The notes beneath the pieces are model-generated. The model saw only the letters and a list, made by a program, of their open reading frames with translations. It did no database searches and was not told where the DNA came from. This document shows positions 9,378-20,932 of a stretch of DNA of 64,000 bases, piece after piece. The translations under genes were made by a program, and so were the position numbers. The stretch spans positions 62,001 to 126,000 of the forward strand of contig JASGCS010000001.1 in the NCBI GenBank assembly GCA_030054035.1, written 5' to 3'. Position 1 is the stretch's first letter, and each line of letters opens with the position of its first letter. Source of the DNA: Candidatus Methylacidiphilales bacterium. Lineage in GTDB: Bacteria > Pseudomonadota > Gammaproteobacteria > JASGCS01.

Positions 9378-9892
9378 AAGAAATTATTTCAGTACTATCT
9401 AAGCAAAGCTTGGATGAGATTAACAGTTGGAAAAAAAAATACCCTAAAGAAGGTGAGCGTTCGGTTATTTTGGCAGCGTTGAGAATAATTCAACACCAAC
9501 TTGGTGGATATTTGACCGTGCAAGCTATGGATGAAATAGCTGCAATGCTTCAAGTTCCAAAAATAGCAATTTATGAAGTAGCTACTTTTTATTCAATGTA
9601 TGAAACTAAACCTGTTGGAAAAAATGTAATTTCAATTTGTACGAATATTTCCTGTATGCTAGTTGGAAGCGGGGATTTGCTTTCTTATGTTGAGCAAAAA
9701 TTAGGAATCAAAGCAGGTCAATCAACACCTGATGGTTTGATTTATTTAAAATTAGAAGAAGAATGTTTAGCGGCTTGTTGTGAAGCTCCTGCTATTCAAA
9801 TAAATCATAAATATTATACTCACGTAGATAAGATTGCCATGGATACAATAATCGAAGGATTGCAACAGGAAAGTACTAATAGCCATGAATGA
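9374..9892 (+). CDS. nuoE: NADH-quinone oxidoreductase subunit E
   Basis: 24-kDa-type thioredoxin-fold subunit, 172 residues, that carries the [2Fe-2S] cluster N1a. The four ligands are visible as CTNISC and CLAAC. The N-terminal half has the helical block [25 protein letters not shown] and [10 protein letters not shown] of the family. It works in the NADH-dehydrogenase module with NuoF and NuoG. It overlaps nuoD by 4 bases and nuoF by 8. Confidence 0.97.
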   Translation: MKEIISVLSKQSLDEINSWKKKYPKEGERSVILAALRIIQHQLGGYLTVQAMDEIAAMLQVPKIAIYEVATFYSMYETKPVGKNVISICTNISCMLVGSGDLLSYVEQKLGIKAGQSTPDGLIYLKLEEECLAACCEAPAIQINHKYYTHVDKIAMDTIIEGLQQESTNSHE

Positions 9893-11183
9893 GTCACTTG
9901 TCTGCACCGCAACATTCAGCCTAAAGCAACCTTGGAGTTTTAGTACCTATACTCAATTAGGTGGTTATAAGTCGTGGGAAAGAATCCTGAATGATAAAAT
10001 CACTCCACTTGAGATTCAAGAGATTGTTAAAAAGTCTGGGTTGAAAGGTCGAGGTGGTGCAGGATTTCCAACTGGGTTGAAGTGGAGTTTTATTTCAAAA
10101 AGTGAAGGACAAAAATATTTAGTTTGCAATTCAGATGAGTCAGAGCCAGGCACATGTAAAGATAGAGACATACTTCGATTTAATCCCCACGCTCTTGTTG
10201 AGGGAATGGCAATTGCAAGTTATGCAATTGGCGCAACTGTCGCATATAACTATATACGTGGTGAATTTATGGACGAGCCTTTTGAGCGATTTGAAAAAGC
10301 TTTGCAAGACGCTTACAAGGCGGGCTATCTTGGTAAAAATATAAAAGGTCATGGTGTGGATGTTGATATATACACCACATTAGGTGCTGGTGCGTACATA
10401 TGTGGGGAAGAGACTGCATTGCTAGAATCTTTAGAAGGAAAGCGAGGGATGCCCAGATTTAAACCTCCGTTTCCAGCAGTAGTGGGCTTGTATAACAAAC
10501 CCACTATTATTAATAATACGGAAACACTTGCCTCAGTTCCTTCAATAATTAAAAACGGCAGTGAGTGGTTTGCTTCATTGGGTACGCCTACAAGTGGGGG
10601 GGTAAAAATTTTTTCTGTAAGTGGGCATGTGAATAAACCGGGAAATTTTGAAATACCTCTTGGAACTCCATTTTCTACTTTGCTACAACTTGCAGGTGGT
10701 GTGTGGAAAAATAACGAACTAAAAGCAGTAATACCTGGTGGGTCTTCTGTGCCAGTTTTAAAAGCAAACCAAATAAAAAATTGTAAAATGGATTACGACT
10801 CAATAAAAAATGCTGGCTCATTACTAGGTTCAGGTGCGGTTATTGTAATGGATACAACAACTGATATGGTTAAAGTTCTACATAGGATTTCTCGATTTTA
10901 TTTTGCAGAATCTTGTGGTCAATGCACTCCTTGTCGTGAAGGTACTGGGTGGATCTATCGAGTTCTTGATAGAATAATAAAAGGCAAAGGACTAATTGAA
11001 GATTTAGAGCGGCTGGACACAATTGCATCTCGAATTGAGGGGAGGACTATTTGTGCGTTAGGTGATGCCGCTGCAATGCCAGTACGGAGCTTTTTAATTC
11101 AATTCCCTGAAGAGTTTAAACATTATATTGACCATAAAAAAAGTTTAGTAGAGATTAATAATGAAAAAGAAATATGGAATTAA
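9885..11183 (+). CDS. nuoF: NADH-quinone oxidoreductase subunit F
   Basis: 51-kDa-type subunit that binds NADH, FMN and the N3 [4Fe-4S] cluster, 432 residues. GLKGRGGAGFPTGLKW is the glycine-rich nucleotide site, GAGAYICGEETAL is in the FMN region, and ESCGQCTPCREGT supplies three cluster ligands, with the fourth in RTICALGDAAA. Electrons from NADH enter complex I here. It overlaps nuoE by 8 bases and nuoG by 10. Confidence 0.98.
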   Translation: MNESLVCTATFSLKQPWSFSTYTQLGGYKSWERILNDKITPLEIQEIVKKSGLKGRGGAGFPTGLKWSFISKSEGQKYLVCNSDESEPGTCKDRDILRFNPHALVEGMAIASYAIGATVAYNYIRGEFMDEPFERFEKALQDAYKAGYLGKNIKGHGVDVDIYTTLGAGAYICGEETALLESLEGKRGMPRFKPPFPAVVGLYNKPTIINNTETLASVPSIIKNGSEWFASLGTPTSGGVKIFSVSGHVNKPGNFEIPLGTPFSTLLQLAGGVWKNNELKAVIPGGSSVPVLKANQIKNCKMDYDSIKNAGSLLGSGAVIVMDTTTDMVKVLHRISRFYFAESCGQCTPCREGTGWIYRVLDRIIKGKGLIEDLERLDTIASRIEGRTICALGDAAAMPVRSFLIQFPEEFKHYIDHKKSLVEINNEKEIWN

Positions 11184-13543
11184 AAAAAGTTAACCTATTT
11201 ATTGATGATATTGCGTATCAAGCGTCACCTGGTGAAATGATTATCCAGGTTGCGGATAGAAACAGCATTCAAATCCCAAGATTTTGTTATCACAAAAACC
11301 TCTCAGTTGCTGCAAATTGCAGAATGTGTTTGGTAGAGGTGGAAAAATCGCCAAAACCATTAGTTGCTTGTGCGACTCCTGTTGTTGAAGGCATGAAAGT
11401 ATTTACAAGGTCCTCTGTAGCTAAGCAAGCGCAACGAGGAACTATGGAATTTCTTTTGATCAATCACCCACTTGATTGTCCTATTTGCGATCAGGGTGGG
11501 GAATGCGAGCTTCAAGATTTAGCAATGGGTTTTGGTACTGGCGTATCTTCATACGTTGAACATAAACGCGTCGTTAAAGATGAGAATTTGGGCGTGTTAA
11601 TTTCAACAGACATGACAAGATGCATCCATTGTACAAGATGTGTAAGATTCGGTCAAGAAATAGCAGGTTTAAGAGAGTTGGGATTGACAGGAAGAGGTGA
11701 AAATATGCGAATTGAAACCTTTGTTAATTCAGTCATGGATTCAGAACTTTCTGGAAATATTATCGATTTATGCCCAGTAGGCGCCTTAACTTCTAAACCT
11801 TTTAGAATGAATGCTCGTTCATGGGAAATGATACAGCACCCATCTATTGCTCAACATGATTCTTTTGGTTCGAATGTGTTCCATCATACTTTGAGAAATC
11901 AAATTAAACGCGTTGTTCCAAGAGAAAATCAAAGCGTAAATGACACCTGGATTTCTGATAGGGATAGATTTAGTTATCTTGCGTACTCAAGTAATGATAG
12001 GTTGTTAACTCCACAGATTAAATCTAACGGAAAATGGCACAATGTTGAATGGCAGGAAGCAATTAAAACATGTTTAGAAAATTGGACAGAGCTTGAAAGT
12101 GGTAAATCTAAAAGTAAAATGTCTGTTCTTATTGGCGCAATGTCCACTTGTGAAGATAGTTATGCAGCTGTCAAGTTTTTTTCCTCTTTGGGTTTTACAA
12201 ATATCGATTATCGAATACGAAATCATACATTGAGTAAATCGGATAATCTACCTGCTCAATTGACAATCCCATCATTAGAATCACTTCAACAATCAAAACT
12301 AATCTTACTTTATGGAATTAATCCCAGAAAAGATATTCCAATATTTTCTCTTGCTTTGCAAAATTGTGTCAAGCAAAATAGAAGTAAGATTCATATTTGG
12401 AATACATTGCATTATCAACAAACATTTACCACAAATCAGCTTATTGCTCATGATCTAGTTCTAGCTCGATGTGCGTTGTATTTGTTGTCTAATGTAGAAT
12501 TACTATCTCAAAGTAAACAAAATATAACTTTAGATTTTAAAGATATTAGCCCTTATAAAGTTGAAATTGAAGCCTTAGCAAAAGAACTACTTGCGCATGG
12601 ACAAAATGCAGACATCATTATTTCAACTACATCATCCCATCATAAATATTTCAGCGAGATTTGTTCAATTTTTAACCAAATTTCGGCTTTAACAAAAGCA
12701 CGTTTTTCTGTAATGCCATCACAGGCAAATGAAAATGGCTTAAGATTGGCCCTGCGTACTCGTGGCATTAAACAACACGATGATGAATTTAATCATTCGT
12801 CTCATTTTTGGATCCAAAATTTAGAACCGCATCGCGATGCATTTAGGTCTGATTTGTACAGACAGGCTTTTAAATCAGCAAAATCTGTAATTGCCTGTAC
12901 TACTTTTGCAGATGATACATTGAGGGAGTATGCAACTGTACTTTTACCATTAGCCCCAATTGGAGAACAGGGCGGGACATTAATTAATTGTTTTGGTCAA
13001 TGGCAGACATTTAATTCAAGTGTGGCCCCAACTTCTGAAGTGAAAAGTGGGTGGTTAATTTCTAAACTGCTTGCAAATGAAGCGCGAATTCCTGGATTTA
13101 ATTGGCTTTCAGAACATGATGTATTATCGGAATATAGCTCGCTCAATAGTACCACAACCTCGGCATCAACTGATTCTAGCAATCTTAACATTTTAAAAGA
13201 ACATAAAATTGACAACATATTTATTCCAGAAAAAAATTACCTCGTCACAGTTTGGGGAATGTATCAAAGTGATTCAATGTGTAGAAGATCTAAACCATTA
13301 CAAGAAACTACTGATGGTGTTCGTGATTCTAAGGTGCTTGTATCAATTTCACTCGCAAATAAACTTGGTATAATTTCAGGAAGCAATGTGGAGATTGCGA
13401 TGGGAAATATTAAAATAATAGCAGTCGCTGAAGCATCAAATATCGTCCCATCAAATTGTGTTTCAATCTCACTTGGAAGTACAATTGCTTCTGAAATAGT
13501 ACAAGGTGAGAATCAAGAAGTAGAGCTGAGATTAGTTTCATGA
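11174..13543 (+). CDS. nuoG: NADH-quinone oxidoreductase subunit G
   Basis: 75-kDa-type subunit of the complex I peripheral arm, 789 residues. The N-terminal ferredoxin-like domain has [16 protein letters not shown] for a [2Fe-2S] cluster. [18 protein letters not shown] and [16 protein letters not shown], with CPVGAL, supply the following [4Fe-4S] ligands. The long C-terminal half is a molybdopterin-oxidoreductase-like domain without obvious cofactor function. Length and order are normal. It overlaps nuoF by 10 bases and nuoH by 4. Confidence 0.97.
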   Translation: MELKKVNLFIDDIAYQASPGEMIIQVADRNSIQIPRFCYHKNLSVAANCRMCLVEVEKSPKPLVACATPVVEGMKVFTRSSVAKQAQRGTMEFLLINHPLDCPICDQGGECELQDLAMGFGTGVSSYVEHKRVVKDENLGVLISTDMTRCIHCTRCVRFGQEIAGLRELGLTGRGENMRIETFVNSVMDSELSGNIIDLCPVGALTSKPFRMNARSWEMIQHPSIAQHDSFGSNVFHHTLRNQIKRVVPRENQSVNDTWISDRDRFSYLAYSSNDRLLTPQIKSNGKWHNVEWQEAIKTCLENWTELESGKSKSKMSVLIGAMSTCEDSYAAVKFFSSLGFTNIDYRIRNHTLSKSDNLPAQLTIPSLESLQQSKLILLYGINPRKDIPIFSLALQNCVKQNRSKIHIWNTLHYQQTFTTNQLIAHDLVLARCALYLLSNVELLSQSKQNITLDFKDISPYKVEIEALAKELLAHGQNADIIISTTSSHHKYFSEICSIFNQISALTKARFSVMPSQANENGLRLALRTRGIKQHDDEFNHSSHFWIQNLEPHRDAFRSDLYRQAFKSAKSVIACTTFADDTLREYATVLLPLAPIGEQGGTLINCFGQWQTFNSSVAPTSEVKSGWLISKLLANEARIPGFNWLSEHDVLSEYSSLNSTTTSASTDSSNLNILKEHKIDNIFIPEKNYLVTVWGMYQSDSMCRRSKPLQETTDGVRDSKVLVSISLANKLGIISGSNVEIAMGNIKIIAVAEASNIVPSNCVSISLGSTIASEIVQGENQEVELRLVS

Positions 13544-14616
13544 TTAATGCAATTTCAAATATGTTGTTTACCTCAATCATTGAACCCTATCGTTCAATTC
13601 TTGCTATTCTGGTTTCAATAATCATCGTGCTAATACCACTTATTATTTCAGTCGCGTATCTTACTTATATTGAACGAAAGATAATTGGGTTTATGCAGTT
13701 TAGAATTGGCCCAAATGTTATAGGTTACCGCGGAATGCTTCAACCTTTTGCAGATGTCATTAAACTACTTTGTAAAGAGATAATTATCCCTTCAAGTAGT
13801 AATAAATATTTATTTTTAGTGGCTCCCGTTTTAGCTATTGCCCCTTCGCTTACAGCATGGGCAATAATACCATTCGCTGATAGTTGGTCTATTTCTAATA
13901 TTAACGTAGGGCTACTTTTTATTTTTATGCTTACTTCATTAAGTGTTTACGGAATTATCATAGGAGGGTGGGCTTCAAATTCTAAATACTCTTTTTTAGG
14001 CGCCATTAGATCTGTTGCTCAAATTGTTTCTTATGAAATTGCCATGGGGTTTGCTTTGGTTGGAGTAGTCATAGCAAGTGGCAGTTTGAATGTTTCAGAA
14101 ATAGTTTTAGCACAAAAAGGCGAACATGGTATCTTACAGTGGTATTTCATACCATTATTTCCACTTTTTTTTGTGTATTTAATTTCAGGAATAGCAGAAA
14201 CAAATCGCGCGCCATTTGACGTTGCTGAGGGGGAATCAGAAATTGTTGCGGGTTTTCATGTCGAGTATTCTGGTACTGGTTTTGCCGCATTCTTTCTGGC
14301 TGAATATGCAAACATCATCCTTATTTCAATGCTAACATCAATATTGTTTCTCGGTGGCTGGCTATCTCCTTTTCCAGAATATTTCTCAATTCCTTTTCTT
14401 ACCACTCCAGGTTTCGGTTGGCTATTAGTTAAAACATCAGCGATCATTTTTATGTTTTTGTGGTTTCGAGCAACTTTTCCTCGATATAGATATGATCAAA
14501 TAATGAGGCTTGGTTGGAAAATATTACTTCCTATTACTATGATCTGGATACTAGTTGTGGCCCTATTGGTTCATAATCAGGTTTATCCATGGTTTTCAAA
14601 TGTTAGAATCACATGA
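13540..14616 (+). CDS. nuoH: NADH-quinone oxidoreductase subunit H
   Basis: Membrane subunit that holds the quinone channel with NuoB and NuoD, 358 residues with about eight membrane helices. Conserved blocks are [59 protein letters not shown] (which includes acidic residues near the quinone cavity) and [17 protein letters not shown]. Length is normal for proteobacterial NuoH. It overlaps nuoG and nuoI by 4 bases. Confidence 0.97.
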   Translation: MINAISNMLFTSIIEPYRSILAILVSIIIVLIPLIISVAYLTYIERKIIGFMQFRIGPNVIGYRGMLQPFADVIKLLCKEIIIPSSSNKYLFLVAPVLAIAPSLTAWAIIPFADSWSISNINVGLLFIFMLTSLSVYGIIIGGWASNSKYSFLGAIRSVAQIVSYEIAMGFALVGVVIASGSLNVSEIVLAQKGEHGILQWYFIPLFPLFFVYLISGIAETNRAPFDVAEGESEIVAGFHVEYSGTGFAAFFLAEYANIILISMLTSILFLGGWLSPFPEYFSIPFLTTPGFGWLLVKTSAIIFMFLWFRATFPRYRYDQIMRLGWKILLPITMIWILVVALLVHNQVYPWFSNVRIT

Positions 14617-15101
14617 AGAAAATTTTCTTTATCTTTAAATCTTTATTCCTTTTTGAATTGTTTAAGGGCCTAATACTTACAATAAAATTCCTTTTTAAGG
14701 GCAAGTCAACTATTTATTATCCTGAAGAAAAAACACCTCTCTCTCCTCGCTTTAGAGGCTTACACGCGTTACGCACATATTCAAATGGTGAGGAACGATG
14801 TATTGGTTGTAAGTTATGTGAATCGGTATGTCCCGCACTTGCAATCACAATTGACACAGTGCAACGTGATGATGGTACCAGGCGTACAACTCGATATGAT
14901 ATTGATTTATTTAAGTGTATTTATTGTGGTTTTTGCGAAGAGGCATGTCCAGTTGACGCAATTGTTGAAACTAATATTTTTGAATATCATATGACTCAAC
15001 GAGACCAAAGAGTTTTAACTAAGGATAAACTGTTAGCTATTGGGCAATTATATGAAAAAACAATAGATTCTAATCGAACTTCTGACTCACCTTATACCTA
15101 A
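14613..15101 (+). CDS. nuoI: NADH-quinone oxidoreductase subunit I
   Basis: 23-kDa-type ferredoxin-like subunit, 162 residues, with two [4Fe-4S] clusters (N6a and N6b) that pass electrons to NuoB. The ligand sets are [13 protein letters not shown] and [25 protein letters not shown] before them is a conserved block of NuoI. The hydrophobic N-terminal segment is probably an amphipathic helix at the membrane. It overlaps nuoH by 4 bases, with a 3-base gap to nuoJ. Confidence 0.97.
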   Translation: MKKIFFIFKSLFLFELFKGLILTIKFLFKGKSTIYYPEEKTPLSPRFRGLHALRTYSNGEERCIGCKLCESVCPALAITIDTVQRDDGTRRTTRYDIDLFKCIYCGFCEEACPVDAIVETNIFEYHMTQRDQRVLTKDKLLAIGQLYEKTIDSNRTSDSPYT

Positions 15102-15104
15102 TCA

Positions 15105-15701
15105 ATGATTTTATCTTTTCTACTATATTCCTTAATTGCACTGACATTGCTTTCAAGTATTTTGGTTGTGTTTTCAAGAAACCCAGTCTTTTCAGTATTG
15201 GCTTTAATTGCCACAAGTGTTTGCGTGGCGTTAATATGGTTATTGTTACAGTTTGAATTTTTAGCTATAACCATGATTGTTGTTTATGTTGGTGCTGTGA
15301 TGGTGTTATTTTTGTTCGTCGTCATGTTTTTAGATATCGATGTTTCAAAAATGCTTTTTTCTTATAAGTCAATTTTACCTATTGGATTAGTACTCCCACC
15401 GTTATTTTTAATTGTGTTATTAACTCCATTTTTCTATAATATTATTGATGAATTACACCTTAAAATTTTTGAGTATTTATTACCTAGTGATCATTCAAAT
15501 ACACTTGAACTAGGGAAAGAATTATTTGGTAACTTTACCTATGTTTTTATACTATCAGGTTTGGTGCTTCTACTCGCAATAGTTATTGCAATTTCCTTAA
15601 CCCTAAGAAGAAGAAAGAGCGTGAGTTATCTCAGTCCAGAAAAGCAAATTTCTGTATCTAGCAAAAATCGAGTTTCATTAATTAAAGATATGTCACCATG
15701 A
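15105..15701 (+). CDS. nuoJ: NADH-quinone oxidoreductase subunit J
   Basis: Membrane subunit J, 198 residues with about five helices, in the proton-pumping arm. FEFLAITMIVVYVGAVMVLFLFVVMFLDI is the diagnostic third-helix region of the ND6 family. The soluble tail after the last helix is short and basic. The stop overlaps the nuoK ATG by 4 bases (ATGA). Confidence 0.96.
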   Translation: MILSFLLYSLIALTLLSSILVVFSRNPVFSVLALIATSVCVALIWLLLQFEFLAITMIVVYVGAVMVLFLFVVMFLDIDVSKMLFSYKSILPIGLVLPPLFLIVLLTPFFYNIIDELHLKIFEYLLPSDHSNTLELGKELFGNFTYVFILSGLVLLLAIVIAISLTLRRRKSVSYLSPEKQISVSSKNRVSLIKDMSP

Positions 15702-16018
15702 TATTTTCAGAGCCCATACTTCTATACCTATCTGTTACTTCTGCCTGTATTTTTTTAATTGCGAGTATTGGATTGTATGTCCATAAAAAAAATTTAATCA
15801 TGGTGCTACTTTGTTTAGAATTGATATTAATATCTGTAAATTTACAAATACTTACAATTGCAAAAATGTACAATGATCTTTCTGGGCAAATTGCAGTTTT
15901 TTTTATTCTTACAGTTGCAGCCGCTGAAACCGCTATTGGTTTGGCTTTAGTAATTTTGATTTATAGAAATAGATCAACGGTTTCTATGGAAGAACTTAAC
16001 CAAATTAAAGAAATATAA
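15698..16018 (+). CDS. nuoK: NADH-quinone oxidoreductase subunit K
   Basis: ND4L-type membrane subunit, 106 residues, close to the usual 100-102. Three helices carry the conserved acidic residues: MVLLCLELILISVNL in helix 2 and VAAAETAIGLALV in helix 3, both glutamates needed for proton transfer in homologues. It lies between nuoJ (4-base overlap) and nuoL (2-base gap) in the operon. Confidence 0.97.
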   Translation: MIFSEPILLYLSVTSACIFLIASIGLYVHKKNLIMVLLCLELILISVNLQILTIAKMYNDLSGQIAVFFILTVAAAETAIGLALVILIYRNRSTVSMEELNQIKEI

Positions 16019-16020
16019 AT

Positions 16021-17952
16021 ATGATTTCTAGCATCCCTCATCTAGTACTTTTTCCTCCATTAGTTGGTTCAATTATCCTAGCAATATTATGTTTTCGTAA
16101 ACCATCTTCAATTACTCATTTAATTGCAATTACAATGGTAGGTATCTCAACAGTTTCCTCTCTGATTCTGCTTTACATTGTTTTTAACAACCCCCAGCTT
16201 CAAACAGTTTATCAATTGTATGATTGGATGAGTTTTTCGACCTATAAAATATCCTTCGGTTATTTTATTGATCTCTTGAGTGCAATTATGGCTTGCACAG
16301 TTACTTTTGTTTCGTTTATGGTGCATTTGTTTACGATCGGCTACATGAAAGACGATAAAAGCTATACCAGATTTTTTTGTTATCTAAATTTGTTCACCTT
16401 TTCAATGTTACTTTTAATTTTTTCGCCAAATTTGGTGCAATTATTTTTTGGATGGGAGGGTGTTGGAGTTGTTTCATATTTATTGATTGGCTTTTGGTAT
16501 GAGAGACCGTCAGCAATAAAAGCAAATTACAAGGCTTTCATTGTAAATCGTTTAGGTGATATAGGCTTATTAATTGCAATTGCAATTGCATTCTCTGTAT
16601 TTTCAACCCTTGATATTGAACAAATGTACAGCCAATTTGAGTCTAGCAAAAACCTTACTTTAGTTGTTTTTGACCATCAATTTTCTGCAATATCTTTATT
16701 TGCTTTTTTTATTTTTGTTGGCGCAATGGGAAAATCAGCACAAGTACCTTTACATGTGTGGTTGCCAGATTCAATGGAGGGCCCAACTCCAATTTCCGCT
16801 CTCATACATGCCGCCACAATGGTTACTGCTGGAATTTTTTTAGTAGTTCGGTTTCATCCTTTTTTTAGTTCATCAACTCAGTTGTTAGATTTTATTTTAA
16901 TTATTGGAACAATTACTTCTTTATTCATGGGTTTAATTGGGATCGTACAGTCCGATATTAAAAGAATTATCGCATACTCAACACTTTCTCAACTAGGGTT
17001 AATGGTTGTGGCACTTGGAGTTCAAGCGTATGCTTTTGCAATATTTCATTTAGTTACTCATGCATTTTTTAAAGCATTACTATTTTTATGTGCTGGCTCT
17101 GTCATTCATTCGATGCACCATGAACAAAATATTTTTAAAATGGGAGATCTAAAAAAGAAACTACCTATCACTTGTTATACAATGATCGTTGGCACTTTAG
17201 CACTAACAGGTTTTCCTTTATTTTCTGGTTTTTTTTCTAAAGATCTGATTTTACATAGTTTACATAATGCTTCAACACCTGTGGCGCATTACACTTACTG
17301 GTTAATGGTAATTGGAGTTTTTGTGACAACGCTTTACTCGTGGCGATTAATTTTTGTAGTATTTTTCTCTAAATCAAAACAACATCATCATGATAAAATC
17401 GAAGAATCTAATCTAGTGATCACAATACCTCTCTTGCTTTTAGCTATCCCTTCATTTCTTTCAGGGTTGGTGTTAATGCCGATATTTACAGATACAAATT
17501 TTTTGTATAATTATGGTTTAATAGATTCAGTTACCAAACAACATATCATTACTATTTCAGAAGTCATTAAGTCATTGTTTATTAATCCAGCTTTTTATTC
17601 AATGAGCATTGGTATGGCTACCGCTTGGTACTGTTACTCTTACAAGCCAGAGATACCTGGGATACTTTCCTTACGGCTTGTTAAAATTTATAATCTCCTA
17701 CTTAATAAATACTGGATTGATGAATTATATGCCTTTTTATTTTGTAGGCCGATCACTTGGTTTAGTGCGTTTATTTGGAAGCGAATTGATAATCAATTTA
17801 TAGATAGTTTTTTGGTTCATGGAACTGCGAACTCATTTTTAGTTATCGCTAAGAAAATTAGAATGTTACAAACAGGTCTTTTATATCATTATATATTTCT
17901 TTTCCTAGTTTCAGTAACCTTTCTGTTACTAATAATATTTTTTATGCCATGA
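16021..17952 (+). CDS. nuoL: NADH-quinone oxidoreductase subunit L
   Basis: Largest antiporter-like membrane subunit, 643 residues, at the far end of the proton-pumping arm. FGWEGVGVVSYLLIGFW, MGKSAQVPLHVWLPDSMEGPTPISALIHAATMVTAG and SDIKRIIAYSTLSQLG contain the conserved Glu and Lys of the proton path. The C-terminal region should include the long lateral helix that braces the arm. Length is slightly above E. coli NuoL. It overlaps nuoM by 4 bases. Confidence 0.97.
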   Translation: MISSIPHLVLFPPLVGSIILAILCFRKPSSITHLIAITMVGISTVSSLILLYIVFNNPQLQTVYQLYDWMSFSTYKISFGYFIDLLSAIMACTVTFVSFMVHLFTIGYMKDDKSYTRFFCYLNLFTFSMLLLIFSPNLVQLFFGWEGVGVVSYLLIGFWYERPSAIKANYKAFIVNRLGDIGLLIAIAIAFSVFSTLDIEQMYSQFESSKNLTLVVFDHQFSAISLFAFFIFVGAMGKSAQVPLHVWLPDSMEGPTPISALIHAATMVTAGIFLVVRFHPFFSSSTQLLDFILIIGTITSLFMGLIGIVQSDIKRIIAYSTLSQLGLMVVALGVQAYAFAIFHLVTHAFFKALLFLCAGSVIHSMHHEQNIFKMGDLKKKLPITCYTMIVGTLALTGFPLFSGFFSKDLILHSLHNASTPVAHYTYWLMVIGVFVTTLYSWRLIFVVFFSKSKQHHHDKIEESNLVITIPLLLLAIPSFLSGLVLMPIFTDTNFLYNYGLIDSVTKQHIITISEVIKSLFINPAFYSMSIGMATAWYCYSYKPEIPGILSLRLVKIYNLLLNKYWIDELYAFLFCRPITWFSAFIWKRIDNQFIDSFLVHGTANSFLVIAKKIRMLQTGLLYHYIFLFLVSVTFLLLIIFFMP

Positions 17953-19457
17953 ATCAATTAAATATTCTGTCATTACTAATTTGGTTGCCCATAATCGGTG
18001 GTTTTTTATTGTTGCTGAAACCATCAGCTATTTACTCTAGTTTACTATCCCTGATTACTTCGTTGGTGCCCTTATGTCTATCATTTATCTTGGCGATTTC
18101 TTATTCTGGTGATCCTATATTTCAATTCCAAGAACTGTATCCATGGATAAGTAAATTTAATATTAATTACCACTTATCTGTTGATGCTATAAGTATCGTG
18201 CTTATTGTGTTAACCACATTAAGCACAACATTAGTAATCGTCTTTATTCAACCTTCAAGCATCCACTTACAACAACAATACTACAGTTCATTCCTAATAA
18301 TGGAAGGTTTGATGATCGGTGTGTTTTCATCTCAAGATGTTATATTGTTTTATTTATTCTTTGAAGCAATGTTAATCCCGATGTATTTGATAATTGGATT
18401 GTGGGGTGGGCAAAATAGAATTATAGCGACATTAAAGTTTTTTCTATACACACTTTTTGGGTCAATATTATTTTTGGTTGCAATTACTTATATGGGTATC
18501 ACAACTAATTCATTTAATTTAGCTACTTTACAAAAATACAATTTTCCAATCCAAGCTCAGTTTTATTTATTTATAGCTTTTATAGTTGCTTTTGGTATTA
18601 AAGTACCAATTTGGCCTGTTCATACTTGGTTGCCTCACGCTCATGTTGAAGCCCCTACTGGTGGATCGGTGATTCTTGCTGCCATCACGTTAAAAATTGG
18701 TGGGTATGCAATCCTTAGATTTTTACTACCTATTACCACAATTGCAACTATCACACTCTTACCTTTTATAATTATTTTGTCTCTAATTGCGATTGTTTAT
18801 ATTGGTCTTGTTGCCTACGCACAGCAAGATATGAAAAAACTAATTGCTTACTCATCAGTTGCGCATATGGGATTTGTTACCTTAGGTATTAGCGTTTCTG
18901 TTTTATTAATTCAAAATGGAGTTGTAACTGAAAGTGCCATTCATGCTATGCAAGGCGCCCTCTTTCAAATGATTTCACATGGTCTTATTTCTGCTGCATT
19001 GTTTTTTTCAGTAGGAGTGCTATACAATCAGCTTCACACAAGACAATTAATTGATTATGGCGGCGTTGTCTTGAAATTGCCATTTTTTTCTGCTTTATTT
19101 GTGTTGTTCTTATTTGCAAATTGTGGTTTGCCAGGTACTTCTGGATTTGTGGGTGAATTTTTTGTAATTATCGCAACTTTTCATTATTCACCAGTTGTTG
19201 CAATTATAGCTTCTTCGTCATTAGTGCTCGGCGCCATGTATAGTTTATTGATGACCAAGTCTGTAATTTTTGGACCTGTATCTAAAAATAGTGAGAAACT
19301 TAAATCTATGACATGGCGAGAGTCAGTAGTTTTGATTATATTAGCATTTTTAATTATTTATTTTGGAGTATTTCCTGCCAATTTGAATACATATATGCTG
19401 CCTTCTTCAACTGCGTTATTAGAAACAATCGTAAGTCATATGCTTTATTATAAATAA
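17949..19457 (+). CDS. nuoM: NADH-quinone oxidoreductase subunit M
   Basis: Antiporter-like membrane subunit, 502 residues with about 14 helices. FYLFFEAMLIPMYLIIGLWGG holds the conserved helix-5 Glu; FGIKVPIWPVHTWLPHAHVEAPTGGSVILAA and QDMKKLIAYSSVAHMGF hold the lysines of the proton channel. It pumps protons together with NuoL and NuoN. It overlaps nuoL by 4 bases and is 2 bases from nuoN. Confidence 0.97.
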   Translation: MNQLNILSLLIWLPIIGGFLLLLKPSAIYSSLLSLITSLVPLCLSFILAISYSGDPIFQFQELYPWISKFNINYHLSVDAISIVLIVLTTLSTTLVIVFIQPSSIHLQQQYYSSFLIMEGLMIGVFSSQDVILFYLFFEAMLIPMYLIIGLWGGQNRIIATLKFFLYTLFGSILFLVAITYMGITTNSFNLATLQKYNFPIQAQFYLFIAFIVAFGIKVPIWPVHTWLPHAHVEAPTGGSVILAAITLKIGGYAILRFLLPITTIATITLLPFIIILSLIAIVYIGLVAYAQQDMKKLIAYSSVAHMGFVTLGISVSVLLIQNGVVTESAIHAMQGALFQMISHGLISAALFFSVGVLYNQLHTRQLIDYGGVVLKLPFFSALFVLFLFANCGLPGTSGFVGEFFVIIATFHYSPVVAIIASSSLVLGAMYSLLMTKSVIFGPVSKNSEKLKSMTWRESVVLIILAFLIIYFGVFPANLNTYMLPSSTALLETIVSHMLYYK

Positions 19458-19459
19458 AA

Positions 19460-20932
19460 ATGCACCCCACTATCCAAATGCCATTTAGTTTTTTACCTTT
19501 TTTACCTGAGTTGTTTTTATTAGCTGGGTTGCTTATTTTCATTATTGTAGGCTCTTTTTTAAACATAAAATCCAATCCAATAAAGATATTAAAACTCATA
19601 GTTGGCATTACAACATTTCTAACTTTATTATCATTAATTTATTCACGACTTCAAATTCATTCAGTATATATATTTGAAAATAGTTTTATTTTAGATTCTT
19701 TGGCTTGGCATTCTAAATTATTTCTTGTAGTCCTTTTTGGCGCATCACTTTCTTTTGGTGGCCAGCATTTAATTAAAAACAAAGTACCAGTCTTTGAGTT
19801 TTATACTCTTTTGCTAATTTCAATAATTGGGTCATTTGTTACTATTTCAGCAACACATGCTTTGAGTATGTACTTAGGTATTGAGTTAATCTCATTATCT
19901 TTTTATGGATTAATTGCTTTACAAAGAAATGATTCTCACAAGAGCGAAGTTGCAATGAAGTATTTTGTGCTTGGTGCCTTATCTTCCGGTTTACTTTTGT
20001 ATGGTATATCAATGATTTATTTACAAACTGGTTCTTTTTCTTTTCAAGAAATATTATCTTGGGTACATGAACATAACTCAATTCAAGACCAAGTCCAAGT
20101 AAGGCCTTATTTTATTTACCTCGGTGTGGCATTTATAGTAATTGCATGTTCATTTAAATTGGGTATTTTCCCATTTCATCAATGGATGCCAGATGTTTAT
20201 CACGGAGGAAACACGATTACCATAATGTATTTATCATTTATCCCAAAACTTGCTGTCGGGATATTGCTGTTACGTTTTTTAGAAAATTTTGTGTTCGATG
20301 TTTACAGACCTATTTTTTTATTAATCACAATTCTAAGTATTGGATCTTTAATTTTTGGCAATCTTGTCGCTATCGCACAAACAAATATTAAACGCTTGCT
20401 TGCGTATTCAACCGTGTCTCACATGGGTTTTATCTACCTGACAATAATTAGTGGTTCTATTGATAAATCTACAGTGCTTTTTTACTTGTATAGCTACCTT
20501 TTAACAACTTTGTTTGTTTTTATGCTTTTACTTTATCTTGATGATGAAATTCCTAATATTACCGAAATTGATCAATTAAGAGGACTTTCTACTAGCCATC
20601 CTTTCATTGCTTTCTGTCTCCTGACCTCGATGCTCTCTCTAGCTGGTATTCCACCATTTATAGGATTTTATGCTAAATTTAATGTTTTAATATTTTTAGC
20701 TCAAAATAAATTATATAGCTTAGTTGTTTTTGCGGCGTTAATTTCTGTGGTTGGCGCATACTACTATTTAGCTTTAGTAAAAAAAATATACTTTGAGTCA
20801 AACTCATCTCAAAAAATACCCGTAAAGACCTTTTCTGGTCAGTCAATAATTATAGGAATAACCTTTATTGTGTTTACAATTCTTTCACTGTACCCTGAAT
20901 TTTTGTATAAATATTCTTCGTTTGTTTTTTAG
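19460..20932 (+). CDS. nuoN: NADH-quinone oxidoreductase subunit N
   Basis: Third antiporter-like subunit, 490 residues, last gene of the nuo operon. YLGIELISLSFYGLIAL has the helix-5 Glu; FKLGIFPFHQWMPDVYHGGNT and TNIKRLLAYSTVSHMGF match the conserved channel helices. The set nuoA-N is complete, so a full 14-subunit NADH:quinone oxidoreductase is encoded. A tRNA gene starts 24 bases after the stop, so any terminator would have to lie beyond that tRNA. Confidence 0.97.
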   Translation: MHPTIQMPFSFLPFLPELFLLAGLLIFIIVGSFLNIKSNPIKILKLIVGITTFLTLLSLIYSRLQIHSVYIFENSFILDSLAWHSKLFLVVLFGASLSFGGQHLIKNKVPVFEFYTLLLISIIGSFVTISATHALSMYLGIELISLSFYGLIALQRNDSHKSEVAMKYFVLGALSSGLLLYGISMIYLQTGSFSFQEILSWVHEHNSIQDQVQVRPYFIYLGVAFIVIACSFKLGIFPFHQWMPDVYHGGNTITIMYLSFIPKLAVGILLLRFLENFVFDVYRPIFLLITILSIGSLIFGNLVAIAQTNIKRLLAYSTVSHMGFIYLTIISGSIDKSTVLFYLYSYLLTTLFVFMLLLYLDDEIPNITEIDQLRGLSTSHPFIAFCLLTSMLSLAGIPPFIGFYAKFNVLIFLAQNKLYSLVVFAALISVVGAYYYLALVKKIYFESNSSQKIPVKTFSGQSIIIGITFIVFTILSLYPEFLYKYSSFVF